From Chamaelirium japonicum (taxonomy: Eukaryota; Streptophyta; Magnoliopsida; Liliales; Melanthiaceae), in NCBI GenBank assembly GCA_947650365.1, contig OX393550.1, positions 101,706,343-101,770,342 on the forward strand: DNA of 64,000 bases, in the 5' to 3' direction. Made by a program: the position numbers and the translations under genes. This document shows positions 23,121 through 34,430 of the stretch, piece after piece. The notes below the pieces were generated by a model. It worked only from the letters and a program-made list of their open reading frames with translations, was not told where the DNA came from and made no database searches. Each line of letters begins with the position of its first letter. Position 1 is the stretch's first letter.

Positions 23121-23685
23121 CGAGCGCGGATCTGCTCGGAGAGGTTTCGGTACAACGATCATAACTTTGGGTCACAAACTCTGATTGGGCTGAAATTTGG
23201 ACTATATATAGAAAACTTCGAGAAACAACTTTTAAATCTAATTTGAGGTCATTTGGACTTCTCTAACTCTTGCAACAATAGAAACATCGTTGATCTTTGG
23301 TGCAAATCTGGACAGCGGATCTGCTCGGAGAAGCTTTGGTACAACGGTCATAACTTTGGGTCACGAACTTCGATTGGGCTGAAATTTGGAATGTATATAG
23401 AAAACTCTGAGATGTAACTTTGCATCTAGTTTGAGGTCATTTAAACTTCTATAGATCTTGTAACAATAGAAACATTGTTGATATTCGGTGCAAAATCTGG
23501 ACAACGGATCTGCTTGGAAAGGCTTCGGTACAACGGTCATAGCTTTGGATCACGAACTCCGATTGGGCTAAAATTTGGACTGTATATAGAGCACTCCGAG
23601 ATACAACTTTTACATATAGTTGGAGATTATTTGGACTTTTATAGCTCTTGCAACAATAAAAACAACATGGATCTCCTGTGCAAAA
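23121..23685 (+). repeat. Three tandem units of about 190 bp (element C)
   Basis: GCGGATCTGCTCGGAGA and TTGGGCTGAAATTTGGA recur at about 23128, 23314 and 23504. Units contain poorly conserved ends. No coding signal. Confidence 0.8.
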
Positions 23686-24450
23686 TCAGGACAACAAGAA
23701 AAGGAGTCTCGGTCGAAAAACACACTGATTTTTCGGGAACGCCCACTCACAAAACTAAGATTTTTTGGCTCGTACCAAGAGGGTCTTGGCATCGTCAAAA
23801 GAAAAAGGATCTCAGTCGGAAAACACACTAGTTTTTCGAGAACGTCTACTTATAAAACCAAGACTTTTTGGCTCGTACCAAGAGGGTCTCGGCATCGACA
23901 GAAGGAAAAGGGTCTCGATCGGAAAACACACTAGTTTTTCGAGAACACCCACTTACAAAATCGAGAATTTTTGGTTCGCACCAAGAGGGTCTTGACATCG
24001 GCTGAAGGAAAAGGGTCTCGGTCGGGAAACGCACTAGTTTTTCGAGAATGCCCACTTACAAAACCGAGACTTTCTGACTCGTACCAAGAGGGCCTCGGTG
24101 TCGGCAGCAGGAGAAGAAGCCTCGGTAGGAAAACATACTTTTTTTCAGGAAACACCATTTTATAAAACTGAGACTTTTTAGCTCACACTGATTTTTTGAG
24201 AAAACCCACTTACAAAACTGAGACTTTTTGGTGCGCACCAAGAGGGTCTCGGCATCGGCAAAAGGAAAAGGATCTCGGTCGGAAAATGCACTAGTTTTTC
24301 AAGAACGCCCACTTACAAAACCGAGACTTTTTGACTCGTACCAAGAGGAACTTAGTGTCGACAACAGGAGAAGAAGCCTCGGTTGGAAAACATACTATTT
24401 TTTAAGAAACACCACTTTATAAAATCGAGACTTTTCAGCCTGTACCGATA
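23686..24450 (+). repeat. Tandem array of about 103-bp units, about 7 copies (element C)
   Basis: TTTTTCGAGAACGCCCACTT and ACCAAGAGGGTCTCGGCATC recur with a step of 100-105 bp, with one shortened unit near 24190. CTCGGTC and GACCGAG-type inversions occur within units. Confidence 0.82.
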
Positions 24451-24619
24451 AATACAGAATCGCGACCATGGCAGCAGGAGGACTGCAAATATTGAAAGAA
24501 GATCAGCACAAGTATCCTACACAAACACGTTGGCTTGGATCATAACACGAGTCGGGACTCTGCTAATATGAACCGCGACTCTGATGGACCTAGCCAACCA
24601 TGCCAGAATCGTAAGGCGT
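24451..24619 (+). other. Segment before the 3' LTR of element C
   Basis: Unique sequence. A clear polypurine tract is not visible at the LTR boundary, so the 3' LTR start is approximate. Confidence 0.4.
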
Positions 24620-25195
24620 TTGCACCATGGAATCCCAGTCGACCCAGGATTAGAGCCGCATGGGCTCGCGCGACGGCCCAAGTGAGTAAGCCCGTCCGGG
24701 CTCATGGACCCACTCTACAAGGCCCGTAATTCAAGCCCTCCCCCTTATTGGGCCTGCACAACGGTCCAATAAGGGCCCAGGAAAGAGGCCCAGAACCAGT
24801 GCCACATCATTACTGCCATATTGGGCACTTGTCTATGCTATAAAAGGACCCCCAAGGCATTCAGAAAGGAGGTTGGTCATTCAATAAGAGGAAGAGAGGA
24901 TCGAGCTTACTTCTCTCCTCCTTGTTCTTTTCTTGTTGCTTTGTGCAACCCCCACTGTAAAAGCTTCTCTCGGCCTGTCGAGAGAACGCTCTCCCATCTT
25001 TATATTCATTATAGTGGAAACCAGGTGGCACCTCTCACCCGGAGATGTAGGTCGTAAGACCGAACTTCAACAATAACTCCACGTGTCTTCTTTTCTTTAC
25101 CTACTTTTTAATCTCTAACTCTACAAACTATCAACATTCAATCAAGGCTGTAGGGCGGGGTTTCCGATCAAGGCGGCTCGAAAATTTCTGCCACA
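24620..25195 (+). repeat. 3' LTR of element C
   Basis: Aligns with 17179-17754, with about 7 percent differences in the part compared. The first 30 or so bases are poorly conserved. It ends TTTCTGCCACA at 25195, followed by the target duplication GTGTC. Confidence 0.82.
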
Positions 25196-25200
25196 GTGTC

Positions 25201-26078
25201 AATGCTTACCTGAAGGTGAGGATATGAAGCGTTGGATCTCCAATCAGGCAGTTGAACTTGGGAAAGGTGGGAGCTCTCCAATTTTGAGGAAACAGGGCTC
25301 GGAGAATGTGATAATGAAGTGGCCCTTCGGAGATATGATTGTTCCAATAATTACCCCGTTGGTTGGAGGGGCATCTCGGAGAAAGAGGAGGCAAAGAGGG
25401 CGTTGAAGTCCATCTCGTCGTTCGATGCCGGGTTCGATCGCCATTATAATATTGTGGAACTTTGGAGTAGTGCCCATTCGATGCAGGGCTCGAAAGATGA
25501 CTCGGAGCCGAGAGACTTGGGATGGCGAGCAGACTCATTGAGATGCTCCCAGACAGTCAGCCTGGGAGGAATAGGCGAGGGTCCTCTCGAGAGGGATTTA
25601 AGAGAACGTCAAGGGATGTCGATGATGGATCATATGAAAGGAGCGGGAGATCGATCAATCAACCTGTAGACGTCTGCTCCATCTTTGATACCAGCGACAG
25701 ACCATGGGAGGTCAGTTCCTGCTTCGATAGCAATCTATTAGAGGGAGTCTCTTTCCACTATGAGAGCAGTGTTCTGCTTTATGAGGGTGAGGAGTTGATA
25801 GTCTTTACTGTGATTTGGTATGACGCTTGAGCATCGGTACCGGGAGAGACGTGTGCTTTCCCCAAACGCTGAGGAATTTGGTCGGCGAGTTGAGGTGACT
25901 GTCGAGATTGAGCCTGGACGGTGTGATCAATCGACAAGCAACTCCTTGAATTAACAGCAAGTTGTTATTCTGGGTGTTGGCTCATTGTGAACCGATGACT
26001 CATTGAGCGAGTCATCGGATGCTGAGCATCTGGGTGCATGCCGCTTTCCTCTGGCTGGTCCATCGGTGTCTTTGCCAT
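25201..26078 (-). pseudogene. gag: Gag of element B, N-terminal part
   Basis: Continues the gag cut at 17178. It begins at an ATG on the - strand at 26078 (MAKTPMDQPEE) and runs toward LHILTFR near 25206. An in-frame TAA follows where element A has CAA (FKQAL). B2 has the identical stop, which marks B and B2 as copies of one inserted element. Other frame breaks occur near 25540 and 25800. Confidence 0.82.
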
Positions 26079-26176
26079 TTAAGTGCAGCGATGGAGACAG
26101 ACAGATAACTCAGGCAACTGGTATCCGCTACCAGAGGGGTTAGAAAACTTGGACGTTGTAAGTTGATAGGATTCAA

Positions 26177-26197
26177 ATCCCACAGATGGTGCCAAAC
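26177..26197 (-). other. Primer-binding site of element B
   Basis: On the - strand, TTTGGCACCATCTGTGGGAT directly follows the 5' LTR. It differs by two bases from the D site. Confidence 0.78.
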
Positions 26198-26799
26198 TGT
26201 GGGGGAGGGTTTTGTGCCGTCGTACGTGATCCTCCTCCAATAGTCGATTGAAGGTTTGATCCTTCGGGATATGGCGCGCTTCGAAGCGCTGAATTGTAAC
26301 TTGCTAGGCAGTTACACAAGCACTGTAGAGTAGAGAAAGAGCAGACACAGGGAGTGATGACGGAGTCCAGCCGAAACCTACATCTCCGTGCGGCAAGACG
26401 CAACCTTTGAATCCACTATTTCTGAATGAAGTAGAGCTACTTTCGATAGGCCGAGGAGTGCTTCTTACAAGATATAGACGGTGGAGAGGGAATCTGAAAA
26501 TCAGAATGCTCGAGGAGCTTTGGAAAACAGAAGGTGGGATTATGGTTTGGATTTTGGAGATCTTGAATCATTTAAAGAGTTTGCTATTTATAGAGCTTTG
26601 ATTTATCTAGAAAATATTTCAGGAATATTTCCAAGAATATCTAGGGTTTGATAAATATTCTGAGGGATTTACCAGACCCCAGATAGTGTATGTGAGCCCC
26701 AGGCCGGGCTGCGGGTCCCACCGTCATACTCGTGGGCCCCATCCAGGGCTGCGGGTCCCACTGTTAGACTCGTGGGTCCTAAGCTGGGCTACGGGTCCC
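26198..26799 (-). repeat. 5' LTR of element B, main part
   Basis: Homologous to 8825-9452 and 46000-46634. It is interrupted at 26799/26800 by element D and finishes at 39335-39367. Rejoined length is 635 bp, equal to the B2 LTR. Confidence 0.88.
26795..26799. repeat. Target-site duplication of element D (left copy)
   Basis: GTCCC here and GTCCC at 39330-39334 match exactly. The uninterrupted site in B2 (GGTCCCATCGTTAGGCG, near 46597) confirms the insertion point. Confidence 0.92.
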
Positions 26800-27469
26800 T
26801 GTGGGGGAAAATCTTCGTGCCGACCCGAAGACTTCGCCGCACCAGTCAATTGGAGCTCTGAGTTGGAGATCGTTGTTCGATCTATCGATTGGAGTTGAAA
26901 CTCTTAATATGCAAGCAGAGAAAGTTGGACACGAGAGATGTGATCTCGGAGTTCAGCCGAAGCCTACGTCTCCGTGCTATAGGGAGCAACCCGAATTTAC
27001 TAATACTTGTATCGAAGTGATCTCGACAGGCCGAGTATCACTGAATGCACTCTGATCTCTTCAAAGGAGAGAAGAAGATCAAAGAGAGGTGGAAGAAGGA
27101 AAATTGAGAAATTCCAGAGCTTTGGGTTCTGAAAATCAGATCTCAGAAAAGGAAATCAGAATTTTCGGATCCTTTTACATTTGATGGCTCTGCTATTTAT
27201 AGAATTCCCGGGGAGGAATTCCGGGGTAAATAGCGGTTTCTGCTGTCGTATCTGATGATTCTCCAGGTAAAGCTGGTGGGCCCCGCTACCGTCCCCTGGG
27301 AGATTCTACAGGCTCTTAGGCCCACCAGGCAGGGCCGGTGGGTCCCGCTGTAGTCTTCGGGGGCCCACCAGGCAGGGCCGGTGGGTCCCGTTGTATTCTT
27401 CGGGGGCCCACCAGGCAGGGTTGGTGGGTCCCGCTGTTTGTAGACTTCTTGCCAAAAATTGCACCCACA
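26800..27469 (-). repeat. 3' LTR of element D (670 bp)
   Basis: Matches 38660-39329 over its whole length. On the - strand it starts TGTGGGTGCAATTTTTGGC and ends GATTTTCCCCCACA. Three near-repeats of GGCCCACCAGGCAGGGCCGG lie in U3. TATA box at 27194-27201. Confidence 0.93.
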
Positions 27470-27482
27470 GTTACCCCCTCCA
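27470..27482 (-). other. Polypurine tract of element D
   Basis: On the - strand GGAGGGGGTAAC abuts the 3' LTR. The same core precedes the 3' LTR of element A. Confidence 0.82.
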
Positions 27483-27594
27483 AGTTAGCTAAGAGGCCGC
27501 TTTGGCTGGCTTGGATTCGTGGTGCAAGGTTAATGACTCCTGTTACACATGTAGAGGAGCTTTTTGTCGAGTGTTAGTATTTTTTGAAAATAAG

Positions 27595-28645
27595 ATTTTC
27601 ATCGATCAACTTCTGACTGATCGGTCAAAATTGACCGATCGGTCAAGTTTGACCGATCAGTTGAATTTGATTGATCGGTCAAGTTTGACCGATCGGTTAA
27701 ATTCAACCGGTCGAGGTTGGAGTGATCGGTCAGAAAACACAGTTTTCTGACCGATCCAGTAAGGATTCGACCGATCGGTTGAATTTGACCGATCGGTCAA
27801 GTTTGACCGATCAGTTGAATTCAACCGGTCGAGTTTGGAGTGATCGGTCAGAAAACATAGTTTTCTGACCGATCCAGTAGGAATTCGACCGATCGGTTGA
27901 ATTTGACCGATCGGTCAAGTTTGACCGATCGGTTGAATTCAACCGTTCGAGTTTGGAGTGATCGGTCAAAAGGCCAAGTTTTTGGCCTGATCCTAGTAAA
28001 AAATTGATCGATCGGATGAATTTGACCGATCAGTTAAGTTTAACCGATTGGTTAAATTCAACCGATCAAGGTTGGCGGGATCGGGCAAAAAACCAAGTTT
28101 TTTGCCTGATCTAGTAGAAAATCGACCGATCGAATGAATTTGACCGATCGGTCAAGTTTGACCGATCGGTTAAATTCAGCCGGTCAAGTTTGGCGGGATC
28201 TGGCAAAAAGCCAAGTTTTTTGCCTGATCCAGTAGAAAATCGACCGATCGGATAAATTTGACCGATCGGTCAGGTGTGACCGATCGGTTAAATTCAGCCG
28301 GTCATGGTTGGCGGGATCCGGCAAAAAGCCAAGTTTTTTGCCTGATCCAGTAGAAAATCGACCGATCGGATGAATTTGACCGATCGGTCAGGTTTGACCG
28401 ATCGGTTAAATTCAGTCGGTCAAGGTTGGCGGGATCGGGCAAAAAGCCAAGTTTGTTGCCTGATCCAGTAGAAAATCGACCGATAGGATGAATTTGACCG
28501 ATCGGTTAAATTCAGCCGGTCAAGGTTGACGGGATCGAGCAAAAAGCCAAGTTTTTTGCCTGATCCAGTAGAAAATCAACCGATCGGATGAATTTGACCG
28601 ATCGGTCAAGTTTGACCGATCGGTTAATTTCAGCCGGTCAAGGTT
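27595..28645 (-). repeat. Array of about 111-120-bp units rich in CCGATCGG palindromes, about 9 copies
   Basis: Every unit carries one to three copies of TTGACCGATCGGTCAA or close variants, a 16-bp perfect palindrome. The units also contain GGCAAAAAGCCAAGTTTTTTGCC or GTCAGAAAACACAGTTTTCTGAC, which are further hairpins. Landmarks at about 27752, 27863, 28098, 28216, 28335 and 28455 give the period. It lies between the 3' LTR and the antisense gene. Confidence 0.9.
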
Positions 28646-29104
28646 AAGTTTCGAACCTGCCCTTTCGGGGAGGTAGCATAGCTTGTTCTTCTTCTTGATC
28701 TTCGGGCAGAGTTTTGAATATTGATGGAGTTTGATTTTTTCTGTTTTTGAATCTTTGGTTTTGTCTGAATGAGGTTTTTTGAACCGGCGGTCCGGTTCAC
28801 TCGGACCGGTGGTTTGCTTGGACCGGTGGCTCATTTGGACCGGTGGTCCGACGTTTTGTCTGGTCCCGACGGTTCGCCTGGTTTTGCGCTTGCTACGGAT
28901 AGATGCCACGTGTACCTACAAAAACAAGCGATTTGATATGGTGATAACATGTGTCATCTCGATTTGTGCGCCTAATTCCCTCAGGATACTTAAGTTTCTC
29001 TGACTGTCATTTTCGCCTCACGCTTTCAGAAAATTTTTGAAGTCCAGAGCTTTTGTTTCCAATATCTCGTTCTCTGTTTCCCTTGTCCTTTCTCGATCGA
29101 TCGA
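28646..29104 (+). promoter_or_regulatory. Probable promoter and leader of the antisense gene
   Basis: The segment separates the palindromic array from the antisense ATG. It contains short repeats of GGACCGGTGG (28795-28855), a G-box core CACGTG at about 28907-28912 and a pyrimidine-rich leader before ATG at 29105. No convincing TATA box is seen. Promoter function is inferred from position. Confidence 0.45.
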
Positions 29105-31976
29105 ATGGCCTCCTCTTGTAACTCGAAGAAGATGAGCGCGGTCCCCTCGAAGAGGAAAGGGAAGGAGATTGCTGAAGAATCATCTCCCCCCAAAGGTCGC
29201 GGCAAGGGCAAAGCAGTGCTCATGGAGTTGGGTCAACTGGGCAAAAGACATACTGGAGTCGGGTTCGCTTCTGCTCCATCAAGGCCGGAGCATATTCCGA
29301 AGGCGAAGTTCGTCTTGGGTCCTCTGTTGCCTCTGGCTGAGGAGCCTGCTTACATCTACAACACAGGTGGCCAGCTCACAGACTCGAAGAGGGCAAAGTA
29401 GCAAAGGCTGCTGGTGTGCTTCACAGAGGGCAAGATCCAGCCTTCACTGCCTGGGATTCAATCTGGTTTTGGCATCGACAAACAGATAGTGTTTGTGAAC
29501 GTTGCCAGCATGGAGCAGGTGATGGGGACAGTGGTCTCCGTGGGTCAGCTGAACTGCGGACTTCGTCTTCCGCTGCTGCCGTTTGCCACGAGGTTGCTAA
29601 ATACCTCCGGCCTTTGCCCAGGACAGCTCACCGGCAACGCATGGAGGATAATCTATGCCTTCTGCCGCGTAGAGTCAGATTTCCAGAAGGAGCTGAGGGA
29701 ATGCTACTCCAGCCTTCCAGACGACGAAGAGGCCCGGATTGAATTGGACTACTTCTTCTTTCATTATAGATGGGCTTCGAGGAAAGACAGCCCTTTTTTC
29801 AACCTCACAGGGGTTTCTGCTCTACGCCCCCTCGCCGACACAGTTGCCTCCGACAAGCTATACACTGAGTGGCTGCTCTCAGTAGCTGGTGCCTGGACGC
29901 CACTCTCAGTGCCAGAGACTCCTCGTATTGAGGTGAACAAGGAGATCAAGATGTATTACGCAGGAGGAGAGCTGGCTTGGCCTTCGGAGAGGGTTGGGGC
30001 CATCGACAACCTGTTTCTGGAGTTGACCTGCGGGACCAGGTCATGGAAGCAGTTTTCAAACTGCCCAGTCAGGTATGGCAACACCAACCTCCTCCATAGA
30101 TTACAAGCCAGATATGAAGACAATGAAGTCTTGTACTCAGACTACGAGGAGGATCCTCAGTCTGGCAAGATTATCAAAAAGATCCGAATCGAGAAGAAGA
30201 CCTATGGTGCGAGGCGCCGATTGCCCACCACTGAGGAGAAGCTGGTGATACAACGAGGCCCAGCGAAGAAGAAGAGGAAAATCCTTGTCAAGCAGAATGA
30301 AGATGAGGACCAAGAAAAGAAGGAGGAAGATGAAAAAGAAGAGGAAGAAGAAAAGAAGAAGGAAGACGAGGAAGAAGAGGAAGAGACTGAAAATGGCAGT
30401 AACGGCAATGGCGGCAACGATGAAGAGGAGGAAGATGGGGGTGGTGAGGATGATCTCCCTCCCACCCCCACTGGTGGAGATGATGGAAACGGGGGTGGTG
30501 AGGAAAAAATTCCTCCCACCCCCATTGGTGGTGATCAAGGACAGGGGGGTGGTGGGGATGAACTTCCTCCCACCCCCACTGGTGGTGCAGAAGAGGAAGA
30601 TTCTCTACCTATCCCCATCGATGAGGCTAAGGCCCGTCGCATGGAGGGGGTCATGGATGCGGAAGGCGACGGCCACAAGGTGGTTCCCACCTACCACTTC
30701 GAGGAATTGAAGAAGCGCCCGATGCACTTAAAGATCAAGTTCTCAGGGAGTGGTGGGGTTGGAAGCAACCCCACGCCCCTCGATCAAATACCTCCCGAAG
30801 TTCCCCGCCTCGAAGGAGCAACTACGAGCGGGGGTTTGGAGGTTGAGCAACCTCCACCCCCCTCTCGCTCTTTGGCTGAGGAGGTGGCCGCTCTCATGGC
30901 GGGGCTTGATCAGTCAGGCAAGCAGCAAGAGGAAGGGGGTGTTTCACCTCCCCAGGGTGCTCCTTCTCCTATTTATTTGGAGAGGGAGAGTCGTGTGAGC
31001 GATGGGGCTCCCCAACCCCAGCCAGAGCCAACTCCCGCTAAGGAGAAATCGACCCCTCGGGGTAAGAGCTCCGACCGTGGGAAGGGAAAGGCTCCTCGAG
31101 TCGATGTCTCAGGTACCTGCAATAATTTTGCCTTGATTGACTTACCTTCGAAGTTTGAATTTATTCTAACTCTTTGAACTTTTGTGTTGATTGTAGGTAC
31201 GCCTACTGGCTCGACTCAGAAAATAAAGAACTTGGGTGAGGTTGACATCAACCACCCAACTGTTATGATCCAGAAGCTCTGTAACCTTCCGGAGGCTACT
31301 CTGGATGAAGCCTTCAATAGGCTTGAAGTAGTGGTAAGTGCCTCGGCTTGATTGATCGTTGGAGTTGTAGTTTCAGAATAATTCTAACTCTTTTCTCTCT
31401 TTGCAGAACTCAGCAGTTTTGAAATTCGCGAGCAAGCTCTTCAAGAAGGCAGGAGAAAGGGAAGCTTCATCTGAAGTATCCCGTTTGACTACTGAATTGG
31501 AGGCTGCAAACGAAGAAAAAGACAAGCTGAGGGAACTTCTCTCCTCTAAGAAGGAGGCCTTGAAAGCCAAGATCGAGGCTCTTCGCAAGGAGAAGCTCGA
31601 AAGCAAGGGTTGGCAGAATGGCTATGAGGCCCGGGGTCACGAGCTCGAGGAGTTGAAGAATCGATTTTTCAAGATCGAGAATTTATCCTTCGATCGCGTG
31701 ACTCGAATAAAGGAGTTGGAGGCTGAACTTGCTGCAAGAGATGTCGCTCTTGCTGCTAAGGAGACAGCCTCAGCTGCCAAGGAGGAGGCCCTTAACAAGG
31801 AGCTAGAGCATATGCGCACTGAATGCGCGAGTTACAGGGAGACGGCCGAGAAGGCGGTGGAGGCACTCAGGATCCATGCTAGCAGTGTACGATCTTCTAA
31901 GGCTTCTGTGGCGAGTAAAGCTCGAGGCGGATCCGAAGGAGAGAAGTCGCGCGCTCCCAATGTGGCTAAACCCTGA
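29105..31976 (+). pseudogene. Antisense three-exon gene in element D (putative gypsy-type transposon / coiled-coil protein), one in-frame stop
   Basis: Three exons fit one reading frame: 29105-31112, 31197-31333 and 31407-31976. Introns of 84 and 73 bp have GT-AG ends (GTACCTGC...TTGTAG and GTAAGTG...TTGCAG) and pyrimidine-rich 3' sites. The 904-residue product has a basic N-terminus (KRKGKEIAEE), a globular part (LRLPLLPFATRLL, GNAWRIIYAFCRV) like the plant 'putative gypsy type transposon' domain, and an acidic E/K/G-rich linker with PPTPTGGDDG-type repeats. It ends in a long coiled coil (LEAANEEKDKLRELLSSKKE). An in-frame TAG at 29399-29401 interrupts it, most simply from CAG. It is convergent with pol. 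Its role is unknown. Confidence 0.8.
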
Positions 31977-32170
31977 TGTACTTCTACCTTCTTCTGTGTT
32001 GTTGCACTTGTAAACTCTTGATATGTAAAAGCTCACTCTTGTACTTGAATCTTTTTGATAATGAAAATATCTTTTTGGTTACTTGAAATTGAATGTCTCT
32101 GGTTTGAATGTATCTGGTATTTGAATCCTTTGAATGTTATTGGAATGATCGAATATTCATACACTTGAAA
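31977..32170 (+). other. 3' flank of the antisense gene
   Basis: T-rich sequence with TTGATAATGAAAATATC near 32055, a plausible polyadenylation region. No other feature. Confidence 0.45.
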
Positions 32171-32510
32171 ATAAGGGGTCGAGTCGCAACTCAATCACCC
32201 GAACTTGTTAAGTAACTCGAAAATTGAAAGTTGTTGCAACGCAACTTGAAATCGTTAACATTTATATATGAGGGGTCGAGTCGCAACTCAAGCACCCGAA
32301 CCTGTTAGACGATATTGAATTTGAAATTGAAGGTCATTTAACGGTTGTAAGTAAGGGTTAGTGTCGCAACACAAAGCTCCCAAACCTGTTAAATAGACGT
32401 AGTAATTTGAAGGTTGTGTTGTAGCACAACCCGAAACCATTTAACATTTGCCTGTAAGGGGTTGAGTCGCAACTCAAATACCCAAACTTGTTAAATAACC
32501 TGGTAATTTG
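32171..32510. repeat. Diverged tandem repeat of about 95-100 bp, about 3.5 copies
   Basis: GGGGTCGAGTCGCAACTCAA with variants recurs near 32176, 32274, 32360 and 32459, each followed by a CCCGAACYTGTTAA motif. It lies between the convergent ends of the antisense gene and integrase. Confidence 0.8.
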
Positions 32511-32621
32511 AATGTAGATGATTTGAAACTGCTTCAGAATTCTTCAGAATTTGAATTGAAAAGCTGAACATTTGCATACTTGAACATTTGAAAGAGAACT
32601 TTATTCATCATGGTATTTACA

Positions 32622-33854
32622 TCATGGATAGAACAATTTGAGGTGCCTAGCATTCCAAGCCCGTGGCAGTCTTTCTCCTTCTGGTGAAATCAGTCGGTAA
32701 GACCCTTTGCCTCCTACTGATTCGACGATATATGGACCTTCCCAGTTGGGAGCAAGTTTCCCACTGTTGTGTTCTTTAGTGTTGTAGAAAACTGCTCTGA
32801 GAACTAGGCTGCCCACTGGAAACTGTCTCTTATAGACCTTCTCATCGTAGGCTCGTTTGATCTTCTGCTGATACTTAGCAATACGAAGGGATGCTTGGTC
32901 TCGTAGTTCTTCAGAGAAGTCCAGATCATCAGCGCGAAACTCTTCGTTGATCCCTTCTTCAACTGCCCTGGTCTTCAAAGTATTTGATATATTCTCTGTC
33001 GGGAGTACTGCTTCCGATCCATATGTCAGACGGAAAGGTGAGAACCCTGTTGATCTTCTTGGAGTTGTGCGATATCCCCAAAGAACTTCAGGTAGGACTT
33101 GTTCCCACAATCCTTTCTTGTCGTTGAGTTTCTTCTTGAGTATACCAAGAATAGCTCTATTGGATGCTTCAGCTTGACCATTGCATTGAGGATATCCTGG
33201 AGTTGAGTAAAAGAGCTTGATTCCGTTGTTCAGGCAGAATTCTCGGAATTTGTCGAAGTCAAATTGAGCTCCATTGTCAGCAACTAGAACTTGCGGTGTA
33301 CCAAACCTTGAGAAGATGTTATGCCGAATAAATTTGATCACTTCATCATCGGTCTCTCGAAAGAGTGGCACAGCTTCAACCCATTTGGTAAAGTAATCTG
33401 TTGCCAGCAGTAGATACTTCTTCTTGCTCGGAGTTGGAGGGAAAGGACCCAAGAAATCCAACCCCCATTGATGGAAAGGTCAGGGACTTGATAGTTGATG
33501 GAGCTCATCTGCAGGGAGATGGATGGCACGGGCATGTCGTTGGCAAGGCTCGCATCTTTGAACAACTTGCTGAGCATCCCTTGCCATTGTTGGCCAGTAG
33601 TAACCTTGTAGCTTCGTCTTTGCTTCAAGAGATCTTCCTCCCGAATGATTTCCACAAGCTCCAGAGTGGATATCAATTAGGATTGCCTTTGCTTATTCGG
33701 GACCAAGGCACTTGAGCATCACCCCGTTGTGAGATTTGAAGTATAGGTCTTCTCCTTGCGTGATAAAGCAGGGGAGCTTCCTTTGAAGTCTTCGGGCTTG
33801 ATTGGGATCTTCTGGTACTTTGCCATGTTTGAAGAAGTCAAAAATTGACTGTCT
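32622..33854 (-). pseudogene. int: Integrase of element D, two nonsense codons
   Basis: Integrase inserts retrotransposon cDNA into host DNA. On the - strand the frame contains the H2C2 zinc region (HSGACGNHS and CEPCQRH), then the DDE core: first Asp in LLATDYFTKWVEAV, second in VADNGAQFD, Glu in NGQAEASNRAIL. A C-terminal GPY-like part follows (NWEGPYIVESV), ending LKLFYP at 32622. Stops interrupt it at 33693-33695 (TAA) and 33480-33482 (TGA). From the DDE core on it is open. No chromodomain follows, consistent with Tat rather than chromovirus. Confidence 0.9.
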
Positions 33855-34430
33855 TTAATCTTCAAGCTCACTTGTAGTAGTAAGGTTCAACACCAATTGA
33901 TCTCCACCCCCAGATCTCTTTGTAGTAGCAAGGATCTGTTGTTTGGGGGTGGTCTTGGGCACTTCTTGATAATCGATTTGTATTTGTCTTCCTCCGAGCG
34001 AATCGCCAAGAACTGAGACAACGTTGGCTAAGGCATCTACTTCTCGATTCTCTGCTCTTGGGATTTGAACGAATTCAGTATTAGTGAAACGTTGTTGAAG
34101 ATGTCGTACTAAGGCCAAGTAGAGTTGCATTCTCTCTTCACGGGCTGTGTATTCCCCATTGATTTGCCTTATAATCAGCTGGGAATCGCTGTAGACGATG
34201 ATTCGATCTACCCCCAGGGATTCAGCCATTTCGAGTCCGGAAATGAGTGCTTCGTATTCGGCTTCATTGTTGGTGGCATTGAACCCAAGGAGAGTGGCTT
34301 TTTGGAGATGATCAAGTTCGGGGGATACCAAGACTATCCCAGTTCCCGAACCGATCGCACTTGAAGCTCCATCAGTATAAAGCTTCCATGGAGGAGTTGT
34401 GGCAATAGCCTCGAGGCTTGGATCGGTTTT
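33855..34430 (-). pseudogene. Second (archaeal-type) RNase H of element D
   Basis: Tat-lineage elements carry an extra RNase H downstream of the usual one. Visible motifs are the first Asp in LYTDGASSAIG, Glu in ATNNEAEYEALISGLEMA, Asp in IVYSDSQLIIRQINGEY, and RAENREVDALANV. The frame starts after a frameshift near 34430 relative to the reverse-transcriptase frame and meets a TAA at 33855-33857, after which the same frame continues into integrase. Confidence 0.88.

Larger units (their letters stand above)
17179..25195 (+). mobile_element. Element C: gag-only Ty3/gypsy element with five internal arrays (TR-GAG type)
   Basis: 8,017 bp, starting TGTGGATGC and ending TGCCACA, flanked by a 5-bp target duplication inside the gag of element B. 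Order: LTR, primer-binding site, gag with knuckle-like motif, then arrays of about 107, 67, 60, 190 and 103 bp, then LTR. No pol motif is visible in any frame. The LTRs differ by roughly 7 percent by eye. The LTR body is different from A, B and D, but terminal bases, primer-binding site and gag are related. Confidence 0.88.

Noticed and set aside
30137..30538. ORFs rich in Ser/Phe/Leu on the - strand opposite 30200-30560
   Set aside because: Shadow of the acidic E/K/G linker of the antisense gene, whose frame is supported by splicing and domain content.
33338..33676. 112-codon ORF on the - strand
   Set aside because: Out-of-frame shadow of the integrase zinc-finger region, whose true frame shows the H2C2 residues with two stop codons.
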